From Chloroflexota bacterium (GTDB lineage Bacteria > Chloroflexota > Dehalococcoidia > Tepidiformales > Tepidiformaceae), in assembly GCA_963169135.1 (NCBI GenBank), contig CAUJEQ010000152.1, positions 1 to 13,656 of the forward strand: a stretch of DNA of 13,656 nt, read 5' to 3'. Positions within the stretch are counted from its first letter, which is position 1. Every line of letters begins with the position of its first letter. Under the pieces are notes generated by a model that was not told the origin of the DNA, searched no databases, and saw nothing but the letters and a program-made list of their open reading frames with translations. The translations under genes were made by a program, and so were the position numbers. Of the stretch, positions 6,695 to 13,656 are shown one piece after another.

Positions 6695-9109
6695 ATGCGC
6701 CTCATGTCCTCCGGACCCGATGTGGCCCTATCTGCGCTCGACGATGTCGTCGTCCTCGAACTCGCGACCGGTGTCGCCGGCCCCTACTGCGGCAAGCTGC
6801 TCGCAGACCTTGGAGCCCAGGTCATCAAGGTCGAACCCCCTGGCGGCGACCCTCTCCGCGCCGAGCCGCCGGTCTTCAACGGAGAGAGCGCCTTCTTCAA
6901 CTACCTCGCTGCCAACAAGCTCGGCGTCGAGGCTCTGCATGCTTCACTCGACCTCGACCGCCTCCTGCGCCACGCCGACATCGTCATCCACTCGCTCCGC
7001 GGCCCGGATGCCGTCGAGTTCGAAGGCCGCGTCACGGCTCTCGCGCCCCGGGCTGCCGTCCTTTCGGTCACGCCCTACGGCAGCTCGGGCGAAAAGGCGG
7101 AGTGGCTGGCCACGCCCTTCACCGAATGGGCGACGAGCGGCTTCTTCTACTTCGCCGGCGATCCGGCCCGCGAACCGCTTTCGGTCCCCGGCTTCCAGGC
7201 CGAGTTCCACGCCGGGCTCCATGCCGCCATCGGAGCTCTTGCCGCCCTCTGGCACGCGCGCGAGACCGGCGATGGCCAGCACGTCGAAATCTCCCACCAG
7301 GAGGCCTGCCTCAACGACCACGCCTGGCTCACCACCATGTGGACCCACGCCGGCCACGTCCAGAAGCGCACCGGCAGTCTCTATGCCCGCTGCAGCGATG
7401 GTTGGGTCTACATGTTCAACCTCGCCGCCTACCCCGACCTGTTCGTCCTGATGGAACGCTTCGACCTGCTCGATGACGAGTCGTTCTTCATGCCGCGCAA
7501 CTGGGCGGCCCGCTTCATGGAAGTCTTCGAGGCTTTTGGCGAGTGGTGCGCAACCCGTACGAAGCGCGAGGTCTACCACGCTTGCCAGGAACTCCGCATC
7601 GCGGTCTCCCCGGTCAACACGATGGCCGATGTCGTTGCGAGTGAACAACTCGCCGCGCGCGACTGGTTCGGCACGGTCGACGCCGGCGGCCGCACCTTCA
7701 TCGCGCCGGGCTTCCCCTACCGGCTCACCGCCACTCCCTGTGCCACACGGCATCCCGCCCCGAAACCCGGCGAGCACACCGCCACGGTTCTCTCCCCTGC
7801 GTTCGCCTGGGCGAATTCCCACCTCGAACCCCGCGACCCCTCGCTCGCGAAGCGCATCTCAGAGCTTCCGCCCCGTAGCTCGCCTCTCGCAAACAGCAAC
7901 TCGCAACTCGCCTCTCGCAACCCGGGCCCCCTCTCCGGCATCCGTCTCATCGAGATGACGGCGAACTGGGCCGGGCCTATCGCCGGCCGCCACTTCGGCG
8001 ACCTCGGCGCCGACGTGATCAAGGTCGAGCTCCAGACCAAGCCCGCCACCCGCGCCCTCATCTATCCGGTCGACGATGTCTGGCCCGACTTCTTTCACCG
8101 CAGCGGCTACTTCAACAAGCTCAATCGCAACAAGCGCGGCATCGCGCTCGACCTCGCGAAACCCCGGGGCCGCGAAGTCTTCCTCGAACTGGTCCGCAAC
8201 GCCGATGCCGTCCTCGAAAACAATGCCGCTCGCGTCATGGCCAACCTCGGCCTCGACTATGCCGCGCTCGCGGAAGCCAACCCTCGCATCATCATGTGCT
8301 CCATGTCGGGCTACGGTTCCTCCGGTCCGGAACGCAACTACTCCGCCTATGGCAGCAACATCGAGACCAGCAGCGGACTCGCCAGCCTCCTCGGCTACGA
8401 CGGCAGTCAGTTCTTTGGCACCGGCAGCTTCTATGCCGACCCCGTGACCGGGAATCACGGCGCCGTTGCGATGCTGGCAGCTCTCCATGCCCGCCGCCGA
8501 ACCGGCCGCGGCCAGTGGATCGACATGGCCCTTCTCGAAGCCGTCGAACCCTTCCTCTCGCAGCACTTCCTCACGTACACGGTCACCGGCGAAGTCCCGC
8601 TGCCCCTGGGTTCGCAATGGGGCCACGGATGGGTCCTCCAGGGTGTCTATCCAACCGCCGGCAGCGATTGCTGGCTGGCCGTCACCTGCCGCGATGAGGC
8701 CGACCTCGATCGCCTCGCCGCAGTGGCGGGCGAACCCACGGACGACGCGCTTCGCGAGTGGCTGAAGACCCGTAATCACCTAGCCGCCGCCGCCGAACTC
8801 CAGCGCGCAGGCATCCCCGCGGCCCCCGTGATGATGAACTGGGAACTTGTCACCGATAACCACCTGAACGACCGCGGGTACTTCGTCCCCGTCCGCCATA
8901 CGGTTGCCGGCACCCACCACTTCCCCGGCCACGCCTGGCGCTTCGAGAAGACCCCCGCCTCGGTCCGCATGGCCGCTCCCACCTTTGGCGAGCACAATGC
9001 CACCGTGTTCGCCAGTGTCGCCGGACTCTCCGAAGCGGAAATTGCTTTCCTCTACGAACAGGGCATCACGGGCGACCATCCGATCTACGCCGCGGGGCCT
9101 GCGTTGTGA
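6695..9109 (+). CDS. Fused two-domain family III (CaiB/BaiF) CoA-transferase
   Basis: An 804-residue protein, about twice the usual family length. ATG 6695 is chosen; ATG 6704 is equally possible and neither has a Shine-Dalgarno. The frame is open further upstream, but only antisense to the MFS gene. Two CaiB/BaiF units are fused. Unit 1 (about 16-365) opens VVVLELATGVAGPYCGKLLADLG, and unit 2 (about 412-800) opens IRLIEMTANWAGPIAGRHFGDLG. Unit 2 has the full signature, including NRNKRGIALDL and Asp582 in FYADPVTGNHGA, matching the catalytic Asp of formyl-CoA transferase. At the matching place unit 1 has Glu170 (FQAEFHAGLHAA), and it lacks part of the N-terminal subdomain. The linker (366-411) is low-complexity. 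The expected reaction is CoA transfer between carboxylic acids; the substrates are unknown. It is the first gene of a four-gene operon. Confidence 0.9.
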   Translation: MRLMSSGPDVALSALDDVVVLELATGVAGPYCGKLLADLGAQVIKVEPPGGDPLRAEPPVFNGESAFFNYLAANKLGVEALHASLDLDRLLRHADIVIHSLRGPDAVEFEGRVTALAPRAAVLSVTPYGSSGEKAEWLATPFTEWATSGFFYFAGDPAREPLSVPGFQAEFHAGLHAAIGALAALWHARETGDGQHVEISHQEACLNDHAWLTTMWTHAGHVQKRTGSLYARCSDGWVYMFNLAAYPDLFVLMERFDLLDDESFFMPRNWAARFMEVFEAFGEWCATRTKREVYHACQELRIAVSPVNTMADVVASEQLAARDWFGTVDAGGRTFIAPGFPYRLTATPCATRHPAPKPGEHTATVLSPAFAWANSHLEPRDPSLAKRISELPPRSSPLANSNSQLASRNPGPLSGIRLIEMTANWAGPIAGRHFGDLGADVIKVELQTKPATRALIYPVDDVWPDFFHRSGYFNKLNRNKRGIALDLAKPRGREVFLELVRNADAVLENNAARVMANLGLDYAALAEANPRIIMCSMSGYGSSGPERNYSAYGSNIETSSGLASLLGYDGSQFFGTGSFYADPVTGNHGAVAMLAALHARRRTGRGQWIDMALLEAVEPFLSQHFLTYTVTGEVPLPLGSQWGHGWVLQGVYPTAGSDCWLAVTCRDEADLDRLAAVAGEPTDDALREWLKTRNHLAAAAELQRAGIPAAPVMMNWELVTDNHLNDRGYFVPVRHTVAGTHHFPGHAWRFEKTPASVRMAAPTFGEHNATVFASVAGLSEAEIAFLYEQGITGDHPIYAAGPAL
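7879..7920. repeat. Direct repeat in the CoA-transferase inter-domain linker
   Basis: CTCGCCTCTCGCAA occurs at 7879-7892 and again at 7907-7920, 28 bp apart, with CAACTCGCAACTCGC-like sequence between. It encodes the Ser/Asn/Leu/Ala-rich linker SSPLANSNSQLASRN between the two CoA-transferase units. It looks like simple intergenic repeat DNA captured as coding sequence. Confidence 0.6.
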
Positions 9110-9444
9110 GTGAAGTCCTCGTCCTGGTTCACCGCGACCTCCACCCCGGCTTGCTGCCCACCGGCTCTGTGCTGGTCCCCTACGAGACCGTGGTCGATGC
9201 TGTCGTTGCCCTCAAAGCCACTGCCCTCCCGGCCGTCGTCTGCACCGATGGCCTCGCCCCCGAAGACCTTCCGTCGCTTGCCGCCGCCATCGCTGCCCAC
9301 CCCGCCTCCTGCATCGAGGTTCGTGCGGCCGCCTGGGATGGCGAGTCAGGCTCGCCTGTCGCTGCCGCCTGCCGGGGAGTCGTCTCCGGGTTCGGCGCTC
9401 ATGGCATCCGTCGCGCTGCCGAACTCCTCCTCGCCGGCAGCTGA
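9106..9444 (+). CDS. Hypothetical 112-aa protein coupled to the CoA-transferase
   Basis: I do not recognise this protein. Its GTG start (9106) overlaps the TGA of the CoA-transferase in a GTGA junction, so translational coupling is likely. The sequence is Ala/Val-rich and looks like an alternating alpha/beta fold: hydrophobic strands (VLVLVHRD, PAVVCTDG, SCIEVRAAAW) alternate with helices (YETVVDAVVALKA, LPSLAAAIAAH, GIRRAAELLL). It has three cysteines, no signal peptide and no membrane span. Its place between a CoA-transferase and two APH-type kinases suggests a role in the same acyl-CoA pathway, perhaps as a small accessory subunit. That is inferred from position only. It ends 35 bp before the next gene. 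Confidence 0.75.
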   Translation: MSEVLVLVHRDLHPGLLPTGSVLVPYETVVDAVVALKATALPAVVCTDGLAPEDLPSLAAAIAAHPASCIEVRAAAWDGESGSPVAAACRGVVSGFGAHGIRRAAELLLAGS

Positions 9445-9474
9445 TCGACAATCCCCCACCGCCAATCGACAATC
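9445..9474. repeat. Paired TCGACAATC motif upstream of the first phosphotransferase
   Basis: TCGACAATC starts at 9445 and again at 9466, 21 bp apart, filling most of the 35-bp gap before ATG 9480. Spacing, motif and distance to the start (14 bases) match the pair before the crotonase at 830. It could be a shared operator or an intergenic repeat. Confidence 0.45.
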
Positions 9475-9479
9475 TCCGC

Positions 9480-10415
9480 ATGATCCCGCTCCCGGCTGAC
9501 TTCGAACCATGGCTTAACAGGCTCCCTGGCTTCGAAGACGCGCGCGTGGGCTCTATCGTCCCCGTCGATGGCGGGGCCTCGAACATCACCTGCCGCGTCG
9601 AACTCCTGTCCAGCGGTGCCCGCCACGTCTGCCTCCGCCTCCAACGCGAACGCGGCATCTTCGAGCCCTATGACGTCATCCGCGAAGGACGGGTCCTCCA
9701 GGCGCTCGCCCGCTCCGAGGTCCCGGTCCCCCAGTTGCTCGCCTCTGAACCGTCCCGCGACCCCCTCGGCGCCCCGTTCATCGTCATGGCCTGGGTCAAC
9801 GCTCCGCACATGGGTGTCGCCCCCGATGCCAGTTTTGCCGCCTTCACGGAGATGGTCGTGCGCATCCATGCCCTCAACTGGCGGTCGGTCGGTCTCGGCT
9901 TCCTCGGCGTTCCCGAAACCGTCGCCGCCGCGATCCACCGCGAGATCGATGCGGTCGCCGCGCGCATGGCCGGCTTCAAGTGCGATACCCAGCCCCTCCT
10001 CCGCCAGGCGCTTGGCGCCCTCCGTGGCGGTGTCCCCGCCGATGGCCGGATCGCCCTCTGCCAGGGCGATATCAACGTTTTCAACTACCTCTTCCGCCAC
10101 GGCGAGGTCGTCTCCGTGGTCGACTGGGAGCAGGCGCGCCTCTCCGACCCCCGCTCGGATATCGGTCAGCTGCTTGCGCTCTCCCACCTGAAGGGCTCGC
10201 CGTTCGGCCCGGCCGAGGCCATGCCCTTTGCCCGGGCCTATGCGGCGGCGTCCGGAGCGCCGCTCCCCGGGCTCGCCTTCTTCCGGGCGTTCTGGCTCTT
10301 CCAGCTCGGCGTCATCTACCATGGCTGGCGGCTGTTCAACAGTGGCTCGGAGCCCTGGTACACCTGGGACCACCTCGCCACCCTCCTCCACCAGTCCCTC
10401 GCCGAGCTCTCCTGA
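9480..10415 (+). CDS. APH-family phosphotransferase (kinase fold), first of two
   Basis: A 311-residue protein of the aminoglycoside phosphotransferase / choline kinase fold. The N-lobe has a glycine-rich loop (VDGGASNITCRV, 29-40) and LRLQR (52-56). The catalytic loop reads CQGDINVFN (194-202), with base Asp197 and Asn202 kept, but Gln195 replaces the usual His of HGDxxxxN. VVDWEQARLSDPRSDIG (213-229) carries the metal-binding Asp215. Relatives beside acyl-CoA genes, such as LvaA and the kinase domain of ACAD10/11, phosphorylate 4-hydroxyacyl-CoAs. Given the operon, that is a better guess than drug resistance, but the substrate is inferred. ATG 9480 is preceded by the paired TCGACAATC element rather than a Shine-Dalgarno. 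Its TGA overlaps the next ATG by one base (TGATG). Confidence 0.88.
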   Translation: MIPLPADFEPWLNRLPGFEDARVGSIVPVDGGASNITCRVELLSSGARHVCLRLQRERGIFEPYDVIREGRVLQALARSEVPVPQLLASEPSRDPLGAPFIVMAWVNAPHMGVAPDASFAAFTEMVVRIHALNWRSVGLGFLGVPETVAAAIHREIDAVAARMAGFKCDTQPLLRQALGALRGGVPADGRIALCQGDINVFNYLFRHGEVVSVVDWEQARLSDPRSDIGQLLALSHLKGSPFGPAEAMPFARAYAAASGAPLPGLAFFRAFWLFQLGVIYHGWRLFNSGSEPWYTWDHLATLLHQSLAELS

Positions 10416-11380
10416 TGGACTGGCGAGCTCGCCTCGCCGCCTACCTCTCCGAGCGGCTGCCCTCCGCCACGGCAGTCGAAATCGTCAACCTCCGCGGCAT
10501 GCCGGCTGGCGCCAGCAACGACACCGTCGCGCTCGACCTTCGCATCACCAGCGATGGCGCGGCTTTCGATGTGGAGGTCGTCCTCCGCCCGGAGCGCGCG
10601 GACGGCATCCTCGCCCCATACGACGTCCATCGCCAGTTCCGTGTCATGCGCGCCCTCCAGCCGACCACCGTCCCTGTCCCGGCCGTCGCCTGGTATGAAC
10701 CCGATCCAGCCGTCCTTGGGGCCCCCTTCTTCCTCATGTCTCGCGTTCGGGGAGAAACGCTGCCGCTCTTCTGGTACGCCAACAGCCCCCGCCTCACTGC
10801 CGCCGCCGCCATGCTCGCCTCCGTTCACGCAGTTGACTGGCGGACCCTCCACCTCGGGTTTCTGAGCGCCGAGCCAGATCCCTCAACCCCCCTCGCAGCC
10901 GAAGCCGGTACCTGGCGCGCCCGCGCCGAGCGTCTCCGCATCTCCCGGGCGCCTCTGGTTGTCGCGCTTGGCGAGTGGCTGCGCGCCAACGAGCCCGCCG
11001 ATGCGCGTTTCGCCCTCCTCCATGGCGATCCCAACCCCGGCAACTACCTCTTCTCCGGTGATTCCGTGGTCGCGGTGCTCGATTGGGAACTCGCCGCCAT
11101 AGGCGACCCTCGCTCCGACCTTGGCTTCTACGCCGCCCTGCACACCGTCTTCGGAGGCATGTCTGGCTCAGCCGGCCGCACCCTCCTCTCCGATGCCTAC
11201 GAAGCGGTGACCGGTCAGCCGCAGCACAACCTGGACTACTACGAGGCATTCGGCCTCTATCGCATGGCGATCGTTACCGCCGGCTGGGCGGGCCGCTTCG
11301 GCGGCGCCGCCAGTGGCTACAGCATGGACGCTATCGCGCGGCGGCTCGCCGTGTTGTTCGGCCCGCGGTGGGAAGGGTAA
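10415..11380 (+). CDS. APH-family phosphotransferase (kinase fold), second of two
   Basis: A 321-residue APH-fold protein with a complete active site: glycine-rich loop MPAGASNDTVAL (29-40), LRPER (57-61), catalytic loop LLHGDPNPGN (201-210, Asp205 and Asn210) and VLDWELAAIGDPRSDLG (221-237, metal-binding Asp223). It is ACAD10/11-kinase-like and probably phosphorylates a hydroxylated metabolite, perhaps a hydroxyacyl-CoA. Its start overlaps the stop of the upstream paralogue (TGATG), so the two are translated together and may form a heteromer. It is the last gene of the operon. Its final 50 bp overlap the 3' end of the sensor kinase on the opposite strand. The frame is open far upstream inside the first kinase gene, but ATG 10415 matches the homologous N-terminus. 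Confidence 0.92.
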   Translation: MDWRARLAAYLSERLPSATAVEIVNLRGMPAGASNDTVALDLRITSDGAAFDVEVVLRPERADGILAPYDVHRQFRVMRALQPTTVPVPAVAWYEPDPAVLGAPFFLMSRVRGETLPLFWYANSPRLTAAAAMLASVHAVDWRTLHLGFLSAEPDPSTPLAAEAGTWRARAERLRISRAPLVVALGEWLRANEPADARFALLHGDPNPGNYLFSGDSVVAVLDWELAAIGDPRSDLGFYAALHTVFGGMSGSAGRTLLSDAYEAVTGQPQHNLDYYEAFGLYRMAIVTAGWAGRFGGAASGYSMDAIARRLAVLFGPRWEG

Positions 11381-12839
11381 ACACGAACGTCGTGCCGTGC
11401 CCGTGCTCGCTTGTCGCCCAGATCTCTCCACCGTGCGCCCGCACGATCTCCCGCGAAATGGCCAGACCCAGGCCGTAGCCCTTGCGGTGGCTGTTCGCCT
11501 GGTTCGCGGCGCTCCGGTAGAAGCGCTCGAACAGATGCGGCAGGTCCTGCGGCGGGATCCCGGGGCCCGAGTCGCTCACCGTCACCTGCAGCGTCCCCGG
11601 CTGGAGGTCGCGGCAGGCCACGCGGACGGTACCCCCCGCTGGCGTGTACCGCAGCGCGTTGTCCAGCAAGTTGTTGAGCACCTGTTCCAGCCGGTCGAAG
11701 TCTCCCAGGATCCGCGCCCTCCCGAGTACTGCCACGTCCATTTCTACCCCGGCCTCTTCCGCCCGAAGCGCGAACACCTCGCCAACGTGGCCGAACAGCT
11801 CGCGCAGATCCACCTCGTCCTGCTGCATCGAAACCTGGCCGCTCTCGATGCGCGAAAGGTCCAGCAATTCCTGCACCAGCCGCAGCACGCGGTTCGACTC
11901 GTCGCTGATGATCCGGGCCGACCGCTCGACCCCTTCGCGGTCGTCGATCGTCCCGTCGAGCATGGCCTCGCTGAACCCGCGGATCGATGTCAGCGGTGTC
12001 TTCAGCTCGTGCGAAATGTTCGCCAGGAAGTCCCGCAGCGTCTGCTGAGACCGCTGCACTTCCTCCGTCATCCGGTTGAAGTTTGCCGCCAGGTCGCGCA
12101 CTTCGCGCGGGCCAGTCGCCGGCACACGCTGCCGGTAGTTTCCCCGCGCCACGCTCCGTGCCGCCCGCGCGATCCCTCGCAGCGGCGAGGCCACGCTCTG
12201 GCTGAATGCGAACCCCAGCACGAGCGCTGCCGCCACTCCGATGAGTCCCGAGAACAACAGTCGTGGCATCAGATCCCCGACGATCTCCCCGAGGCTGGCG
12301 GCTGGCCGGGCCACGATAATCGCCGATGCGTCCGTCTCGTTTAGTGCCTCCAGGATCACCGGGTCCAGCGCCATGCTCACGCACAGGATCGCCGGCCGCT
12401 CGGGGATATCGAGCCTGCAGCGTCGCGGCTCTGCCGCGGGGTCTGCACTCCCCTCGGTCGGCGTCTGCTCCTTCAGGTCCCGCACCACCGCACCATCCAG
12501 CATCTGGTCTGGAGGCCGGGAGGTCAGCCCGGAAATCACGCGTCCTCCGCGGTCGACAATCGCGAGCGATGTATCCGAGGCCACCCGCCCCGCAGTCAGG
12601 AACTGGCGCACCGCCAGTAGCACCTCGCCGCCTTCCGTTGGGTCCCCCTCGTCGATAGCACGCTGAATCTCGGTAGTGGCCTGTGAATTCACCAGCCGGC
12701 CGAGGTCCTCCAGGTTCCCGTACGAGATTTGCTCGCGATACTCGCCCATCTGCAGGAAGAGGCTGAGCGCCGCCAGCATCAGCGTTACGATGATGATTGC
12801 GAGGTACGTCAGCAGCAGCCGGACCTGGAGACTATCCAC
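11331..12839 (-). CDS. Two-component sensor histidine kinase (HAMP-HisKA-HATPase_c)
   Basis: A 502-residue membrane kinase. The GTG start (12839) is supported by GGGAG (12850-12846) at 6-nt spacing. Domains in order: transmembrane helix 8-29; extracytoplasmic sensor region about 32-190, with LAIVDRGGRVISG resembling a PAS/CACHE-like strand pair; second transmembrane helix about 194-214; HAMP about 217-268; HisKA with NISHELKTPLTSIRGF, phospho-acceptor His277; HATPase_c with N-box VLNNLLDNALRYTP (Asn390, Asn394), G1 DSGPGI (423-428), FERFYR (437-442) and G2 GYGLGLAI (455-462). All catalytic boxes are intact. It should autophosphorylate and pass the phosphate to the regulator encoded 111 bp upstream. 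The signal is unknown. Two cysteines (141 and 153) lie in the sensor region. Confidence 0.95.
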   Translation of the reverse strand: MDSLQVRLLLTYLAIIIVTLMLAALSLFLQMGEYREQISYGNLEDLGRLVNSQATTEIQRAIDEGDPTEGGEVLLAVRQFLTAGRVASDTSLAIVDRGGRVISGLTSRPPDQMLDGAVVRDLKEQTPTEGSADPAAEPRRCRLDIPERPAILCVSMALDPVILEALNETDASAIIVARPAASLGEIVGDLMPRLLFSGLIGVAAALVLGFAFSQSVASPLRGIARAARSVARGNYRQRVPATGPREVRDLAANFNRMTEEVQRSQQTLRDFLANISHELKTPLTSIRGFSEAMLDGTIDDREGVERSARIISDESNRVLRLVQELLDLSRIESGQVSMQQDEVDLRELFGHVGEVFALRAEEAGVEMDVAVLGRARILGDFDRLEQVLNNLLDNALRYTPAGGTVRVACRDLQPGTLQVTVSDSGPGIPPQDLPHLFERFYRSAANQANSHRKGYGLGLAISREIVRAHGGEIWATSEHGHGTTFVFTLPTAGRTTRRAAAR

Positions 12840-12950
12840 GGATCGCTCCCATGCCGGTGCCCGGCCCCGCTAACAGCCGCGGGCCGCCCACTGGTTCCGC
12901 GTGACCTGTCCTCAGCTGCGCCACCGGGTGCGGCACCTCCGCCCGCGGGG

Positions 12951-13631
12951 TCAGGCCGGGGTTTCGACCAGCTTGTACCCGACGCCTCGCAGGGTTTCTA
13001 TCTGTACCTTCGCACGGTTCAGCTTCGAGCGCAGGTGCTGCACATGGACATCTACCGTGCGCGTTTCTCCTGCGAAGTCGTATCCCCACACTGAACCGAG
13101 CAGCTGGTCGCGCGTCAGCGCGATCCCCGGGTTCTCCACGAATGCCACCAGCAGGTCGAACTCCTTCGTCCGCAACTGCAGCATGTCGTCGTCCACCTTT
13201 GCCTCGCGCCGCGCCTTGTCCACCGAAAGGTTCGCCACGCTGATTGCGTTCTGCGGCTTCCGGCCGCCTTCCACCCGGTGGAGAATGCGCTTCACGCGCG
13301 CCACCAGCTCCCGCGGGTTGAACGGCTTCGACATGTAGTCGTCGGCTCCCAGCTCGAGCCCGACGATCTTGTCGATATCCTCGCTCCGGGCCGTCAGCAT
13401 CAGAACGGGCGTGTCGTGGTCTCGCCGTAGTTCTCGCAGCACTTCGAACCCGTCCATCCCGGGCATCATCACGTCGAGCACAACCATCGCGGGCTCCGAC
13501 TGCGCAAACCGCGCCAGTGCCTCTGTCCCGTTCGTGGCGTGTTCGACCGCGTAGCCTTCTTTTTCCAGGTAGAGCGCGTTGAGGTCGCGAATATTGCTTT
13601 CGTCGTCGACCAGCAGGATCTTCTGCGCCAA
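12951..13631 (-). CDS. OmpR/PhoB-family response regulator
   Basis: A 226-residue DNA-binding regulator. The TTG start at 13631 is preceded by GGGAG about 7-8 nt upstream, and the next codons (AQKILLVDD) fit the family N-terminus; no better start exists. The receiver domain (1-118) has Asp9/Asp10, phospho-acceptor Asp53 (VVLDVMMPG), Thr80 and Lys102 (YMSKPF). The C-terminal winged helix (about 130-224) has RTKEFDLLVAFVENPGIALTRDQLL and RTVDVHVQHLRSKL, followed by IETLRGVGYKL. It precedes and probably shares a transcript with the sensor kinase. Its target genes cannot be told from the window. Its promoter probably lies beyond the right edge, as only 25 bases remain. Confidence 0.95.
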   Translation of the reverse strand: MAQKILLVDDESNIRDLNALYLEKEGYAVEHATNGTEALARFAQSEPAMVVLDVMMPGMDGFEVLRELRRDHDTPVLMLTARSEDIDKIVGLELGADDYMSKPFNPRELVARVKRILHRVEGGRKPQNAISVANLSVDKARREAKVDDDMLQLRTKEFDLLVAFVENPGIALTRDQLLGSVWGYDFAGETRTVDVHVQHLRSKLNRAKVQIETLRGVGYKLVETPA

Positions 13632-13656
13632 GTGGGGGCTCCCGGTCCGGCCCGAT

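Noticed and set aside
12552..12561. Another GTCGACAATC copy
   Set aside because: It lies inside the sensor kinase coding sequence, is single and lacks the 21-bp partner, so chance is the simpler reading.
12840..12950. Separate small gene or regulatory RNA between the response regulator and sensor kinase
   Set aside because: The 111-bp gap shows GC-rich partial inverted repeats but no T-tract, no convincing start with codon bias, and no recognisable RNA.
1..13656. CRISPR array, tRNA/rRNA, insertion sequence or prophage
   Set aside because: I saw no regularly spaced long repeats, tRNA-like cloverleaf, transposase or phage gene, or terminal inverted repeats.

Overview
This is a high-GC bacterial chromosome segment with 13 genes packed almost end to end and no stretch over 300 bases without a gene. 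The organism cannot be fixed from the window. The mix of CaiB/BaiF CoA-transferase, APH-type phosphotransferases, enoyl-CoA hydratase/isomerase paralogues and an OmpR-type two-component system would fit Chloroflexota or an actinobacterium-like lineage, and I hold this loosely. The + strand is C-rich throughout: plus-strand genes favour C-ending codons and minus-strand genes favour G-ending codons. This looks like a replication-type strand skew rather than foreign genes.

Layout, left to right: a partial radical SAM gene (-, runs off the left edge) is divergent from a crotonase-fold gene (+). Next comes a FrnE/DsbA-like thiol oxidoreductase (-), convergent with the first crotonase and divergent from a second crotonase (+). 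A minus-strand block follows: an ArnT/PMT-like glycosyltransferase, a small helical protein and an MFS exporter. The MFS gene is divergent from a plus-strand operon of a double-length CoA-transferase, a 112-aa unknown protein and two APH-family phosphotransferases. At the right edge an OmpR-type response regulator and its sensor kinase (-) are convergent with the operon, and the kinase and the last phosphotransferase overlap tail to tail by 50 bp.

The main discovery is in the FrnE/DsbA gene. Its normal reading frame is cut by a single TGA exactly where the first cysteine of the CxxC active site belongs (SDFV-TGA-PWCYVG). Directly downstream is an 8-bp hairpin with a GUG loop 21 nt after the UGA, the geometry expected of a bacterial SECIS element. 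The gene therefore most likely encodes a 209-residue selenoprotein with a UxxC active site. Ordinary gene calling would split it and lose the catalytic motif by starting at the GTG in the hairpin loop.

Every recognisable plus-strand gene acts on, or plausibly acts on, acyl-CoA thioesters. The two crotonases lack the classical hydratase glutamates and carry isomerase-type Glu or Asp instead. The CoA-transferase is a fused pair whose first half has Glu in place of the catalytic Asp. The two phosphotransferases resemble the APH-like kinases that phosphorylate 4-hydroxyacyl-CoAs (LvaA, ACAD10/11). A working model is a fatty- or hydroxy-acid degradation module. The links between the genes are inferred from position.
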